Positions 37,069-39,147 of a stretch of DNA of 39,147 bases are shown in pieces. Position 1 is the first letter of the stretch. Every line of letters begins with the position of its first letter. A model generated the notes under the pieces. It was not told where the DNA came from. It ran no database searches and saw only the letters and a list, made by a program, of their open reading frames with translations. A program made the translations under genes and the position numbers. Source of the DNA: a virus; IMG/VR virus record IMGVR_UViG_3300005436_000007, positions 1 through 39,147 of that record. One strand, written 5' to 3'.

Positions 37069-37659
37069 GTGGTAGCCGCCCTGTTCGTTGCCAAGGACGG
37101 CGCGTACTTCGACCTTCCCGGAGTTGAACCATGGGATGCGGAACGTGACGCCCGTCTCTACACCGGCCCTCATCCGGTCGTGGCGCATCCGCCGTGTAAC
37201 CGCTGGTGCCAGCTCGCCCCGGTAAACGAGGCCCGCTACGGAACACCTGTCGGACACGATGGCGGCTGCTTCGCCGCCGCGCTTGAGGCCGTCGAGACGT
37301 TCGGCGGGGTGCTTGAGCATCCGGCGTACACGCTCGCCTGGCATGCCTTCGACCTTCCTCGCCCTCGGCGCGGCTCGTGGCAGCGTGGAGCGCACGGTTG
37401 GGTGACCGAGGTTTCGCAGTCGGCCTACGGTTGCTCGGCTCGTAAGCGGACGTGGCTGTACTACGTGGGTCCTGAGCCGCCCGCACTGGATTGGAGCGAC
37501 CCGCCCGGCGAGGCTGTGATCGGCGGCGGAGTCAACTCGGGTGAGTGTGTCGGCCGGCGCAAGATCGAGAAGCGCGAAGCATCCGCGACACCGCCAGCGT
37601 TCCGCGATCTGCTTATCAGCCTCGCTCGAGGCGCGGAGGTGCGCGATGTTGCAGCGTGA
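37069..37659 (+). CDS. PPC-motif protein, possibly cytosine-methyltransferase-derived
   Basis: This 196-residue protein starts at GTG. VVAHPPCNRWCQLA (about 37-50) contains the Pro-Pro-Cys of C5-cytosine methyltransferase motif IV, followed by HDGGCFAAALEAVETFGGVLEHP (resembling the motif VI region) and SQSAYGCSARKRTWLYYVG (arginine-rich, like motif VIII). A clear SAM-binding Gly-rich motif I is absent, so activity is uncertain. The family recurs in actinobacterial phages without proven function. It overlaps the next gene by 14 bp. Confidence 0.6.
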   Translation: MVAALFVAKDGAYFDLPGVEPWDAERDARLYTGPHPVVAHPPCNRWCQLAPVNEARYGTPVGHDGGCFAAALEAVETFGGVLEHPAYTLAWHAFDLPRPRRGSWQRGAHGWVTEVSQSAYGCSARKRTWLYYVGPEPPALDWSDPPGEAVIGGGVNSGECVGRRKIEKREASATPPAFRDLLISLARGAEVRDVAA

Positions 37660-37888
37660 CGGTGTGGTCTGTGCAGCTTGCCCGACGCAGCGGGGCGAGT
37701 GTCCGCTTTGCGGCTCGTTCTGGATGCCCGTGTGGGGTGGCACGGTCTACCGGATAGCCCGCATCAGCGCCGAGGAGTACCGGCGGTGGATGGCTGAGAA
37801 CGGCTACGGCGTCCAGCCTGACGGGCGGACGGTGCCGGTGCCTGCGTTGCAGGTGCTTCCGAACGTGACGGCGCGCTATGGAGTCTGA
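37646..37888 (+). CDS. Small zinc-ribbon protein
   Basis: This 80-residue protein starts at ATG 37646 behind GGAGGT. Cys pairs CAAC and CPLC (VCAACPTQRGECPLCGSFW) form a tight zinc knuckle at residues 9-23. The rest is a beta/helix body (TVYRIARISAEEYRRWMAENGYG) without recognised domain. It overlaps genes on both sides. Confidence 0.6.
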   Translation: MLQRDGVVCAACPTQRGECPLCGSFWMPVWGGTVYRIARISAEEYRRWMAENGYGVQPDGRTVPVPALQVLPNVTARYGV

Positions 37889-38312
37889 TATGGCGAAATC
37901 GCCATACGACCCCACATTTATGGGTTCTGCGCCCGAAACTATGGGTTCTGGCGACAGTGCCGCCAAGCCCCTCGAGCGGACGCTGATCTTGGAGATCGCC
38001 GTTCCCGACTTCAACTGCGAGGACTACCGGCTCGACGGCCCCGACCGTTTCATGAACGAGGCGCTCGCAGAAGCGGCCGAGCTTGATCCCGATGGGGCGA
38101 CGCCGGAGTGGTTCGGCTGGCAGGCACTCGATGACTCCGGGCTGACGACGCATCGGATCAACCTGTCGATCCTCTTGGGCGGCAAGGACGGCAACTTCCT
38201 CGAACGGGTGAAGGGCCAGCTTGTCGGCCAGCGGATTGTGGAGCGCAAGCCCGAGCATGAGTTATCCGACGACACGCGCCTCGACGATCACGAGGAGCGC
38301 GACCGTGGATAG
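37878..38312 (+). CDS. Early protein of unknown function
   Basis: This 144-residue protein starts at ATG 37878; ATG 37890 inside an 18-bp palindrome is an alternative. After a repeated MGSxxxxMGSG segment, LERTLILEIAVPDFNCEDYRLDGPDRFMNEALAEAAELDPDGATPEW is an alpha/beta pattern with many acidic residues, and the end is charged and disordered. No motif recognised. It lies between the zinc-ribbon gene and the small Cys gene in a chain of overlaps. Confidence 0.6.
   Translation: MESDMAKSPYDPTFMGSAPETMGSGDSAAKPLERTLILEIAVPDFNCEDYRLDGPDRFMNEALAEAAELDPDGATPEWFGWQALDDSGLTTHRINLSILLGGKDGNFLERVKGQLVGQRIVERKPEHELSDDTRLDDHEERDRG
37889..37950. repeat. 18-bp palindrome and two 11-bp direct repeats at a gene start
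   Basis: TATGGCGAAATCGCCATA (37889-37906) is a perfect inverted repeat with an AA spacer and contains an in-frame ATG. TATGGGTTCTG occurs at 37919-37929 and 37940-37950, exactly 21 bp apart (two helical turns). It could be an operator or an RNA hairpin over a start codon. Confidence 0.5.
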
Positions 38313-38811
38313 GCCCGATGCCGCAATCCGGTTCGGCTTACTGGCGGTCGGCCTGCTGGCGCTCTCGCGGTTCGACATCATGCCCGACCCGCTTGACCCG
38401 GAAGGTCGCTCGAAGCCGGTGTCTGACACCGAAACCCCGCGTGCCGCAATCCCACTTTCCTGGTGCGGCTGGACGATCCCGCACGACGCGCACGACTTCG
38501 CTTACGACGGCGAAACGTTCCGCTGCTCTGGCGACGACTTCCCACCCGACAACGAGGAGGATCTCATGGCTTCGACCCGCTGCAAGTTCCGCTGCAACTC
38601 CATCCTGCCGATCAACCCCACGCAGGCCGACACGAGCGGTGTCATCGTGAATGCCTCGGCGGTCATGTCCGACGACCCCGAGTCGGAGAACGGGAAGTTC
38701 TGGACAGCCACTCCGTCCGGCCAGATCACGCTCTGGATCAACAACCCGGCCGGGGCGGCGGTGTTCGAGCAGGGCAAGGACTACTACGTGGACTTCACGC
38801 CTGCCGCATGA
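38305..38811 (+). CDS. Early protein ending in a conserved small Cys protein, internal start likely
   Basis: GTG 38305 overlaps the previous stop region and opens a 168-residue frame. The first 87 residues hold a hydrophobic patch (RFGLLAVGLLALSRFDIMP) and WCGWTIPHDAHDFAYDGETF with a final CSG, a possible zinc site. The frame then runs without a stop into a second unit that has its own start (see 38566). So either a fusion or two nested proteins is made. Function unknown. Confidence 0.55.
   Translation: MDRPDAAIRFGLLAVGLLALSRFDIMPDPLDPEGRSKPVSDTETPRAAIPLSWCGWTIPHDAHDFAYDGETFRCSGDDFPPDNEEDLMASTRCKFRCNSILPINPTQADTSGVIVNASAVMSDDPESENGKFWTATPSGQITLWINNPAGAAVFEQGKDYYVDFTPAA
38566..38811 (+). CDS. 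Conserved small phage protein (nested in-frame start)
   Basis: This 81-residue protein starts at ATG 38566, 5 nt after a perfect GAGGAGG. STRCKFRCNSILPINPTQ opens it; ESENGKFWTATPSGQITLWI and NNPAGAAVFEQGKDYYVDFT match a recurrent stand-alone phage family of about 70-80 residues. This makes independent translation likely. Function unknown. Confidence 0.72.
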   Translation: MASTRCKFRCNSILPINPTQADTSGVIVNASAVMSDDPESENGKFWTATPSGQITLWINNPAGAAVFEQGKDYYVDFTPAA

Positions 38812-39125
38812 GCGTCCCGGACGGAATGATCGAAGTGGAAGGCGACAAGCCGAAGGTCGCGCGGACGAAGAAGGTGCTGGCGCAGGAGGCCCGTGCAGCC
38901 GAGCGTGAGCAGGAGGCCGACGACCGCGCCAGCCGGATCTTGTTCAGCGTCAAGTGCCTGCGCCCGACTGAGAAGTACCCGTACGAGACGGCCGTGTTCG
39001 AGACGGAGCTATCCGTTCCGGTCGGGGCGAGCAAGGACAAGACGGAGGACGCGCTCGCCGCCTGGTACAAGATGATCGAGGCCGGAGTCGCGGTCGGTCA
39101 GGCGCTCGCTAAGGACAAGCCGTGA
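38808..39125 (+). CDS. Small early protein of unknown function (spans the junction)
   Basis: This 105-residue protein has its ATG overlapping the preceding stop (ATGA). A charged helical N-terminus (KVARTKKVLAQEARAAEREQ, EADDRASRILF) is followed by a beta part (VKCLRPTEKYPYETAVFETELSVPVG) and a last helix (EDALAAWYKMIEAGVAVGQALA). Its last 98 bases are the same as the first 98 of the window. No family recognised. Confidence 0.65.
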   Translation: MSVPDGMIEVEGDKPKVARTKKVLAQEARAAEREQEADDRASRILFSVKCLRPTEKYPYETAVFETELSVPVGASKDKTEDALAAWYKMIEAGVAVGQALAKDKP

Positions 39126-39147
39126 CCGGCCAGGCCCGCGATGCCGC
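39028..39147. repeat. Terminal direct repeat, right copy (circular junction)
   Basis: Identical to positions 1-120. Marks the overlap of a circular assembly. It contains the 3' end of the last gene and the start of the spacer before the excisionase-like gene. Confidence 0.95.

Noticed and set aside
36653-37075. Plus-strand 140-codon frame after the second recombinase
   Set aside because: No Shine-Dalgarno and low-complexity product; the minus strand in the same place has two well-formed small genes and a consensus promoter.

Overview
The window is one complete, circular temperate tailed-phage genome. The first 120 bases are repeated exactly as the last 120, so the unique sequence is 39,027 bp and the gene cut by the left edge is whole at the right edge. 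Gene content is that of a long-tailed (siphovirus-like) dsDNA phage: large terminase, SPP1-type portal, scaffold, P22-type coat protein, head-tail connector, tail tube, frameshifted tail chaperones, tape measure, lysis genes, repressor switch and tyrosine integrases. High GC, many GTG starts, apparently leaderless promoters and a secreted Rpf-type transglycosylase suggest a high-GC actinobacterial host. No named phage or host could be identified from sequence alone.

Layout on the circle. A divergent immunity switch lies at 32.75-32.85 kb. Leftward from it run the repressor and a three-gene putative lysogenic-conversion operon: a secreted Cys-rich protein, a small membrane protein and a GH29 alpha-L-fucosidase. 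Rightward run the early genes (33-39 kb, continuing through the junction to 5.6 kb): Cro-like protein, tiny membrane proteins, RecT-like annealing protein, DPPY methyltransferase, a second tyrosine recombinase, a PPC-motif methyltransferase-like protein, excisionase-like protein, integrase, candidate attP, Rpf-like enzyme, RusA resolvase, a replication initiator-like protein carrying iteron-like repeats, and two HNH nucleases. Two small genes at 36.7-37.0 kb run against this flow from their own consensus promoter. From 6.4 to 30.7 kb lie packaging, head, a carbohydrate-modification cassette, collagen-like fibre, connector, tail, lysis and an ECF sigma factor, nearly all overlapping by ATGA, GTGA or TTGA.

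The most unusual part is 11.5-19.6 kb. Directly behind the major capsid gene sit two paralogous GT-A glycosyltransferases, two SAM methyltransferases and a WbqC-family protein. Next come a 921-residue collagen-like fibre rich in Gly-Pro-Thr and Gly-Ala-Thr triplets, a five-bladed beta-propeller glycosidase-like protein and a third, SunS-like glycosyltransferase. I read this as a possible self-contained system that glycosylates and methylates a collagen-like virion fibre, analogous to GPT-triplet glycosylation of BclA on Bacillus spores. This is inference.

Other points: two genes (Rpf-like enzyme and tape measure) appear to start at CTG behind good Shine-Dalgarno sequences. The attP candidate sits inside the early gene run, so integration would separate the replication genes from the early promoter. 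No tRNA gene or CRISPR array was seen, and no small terminase or prohead protease was recognised.
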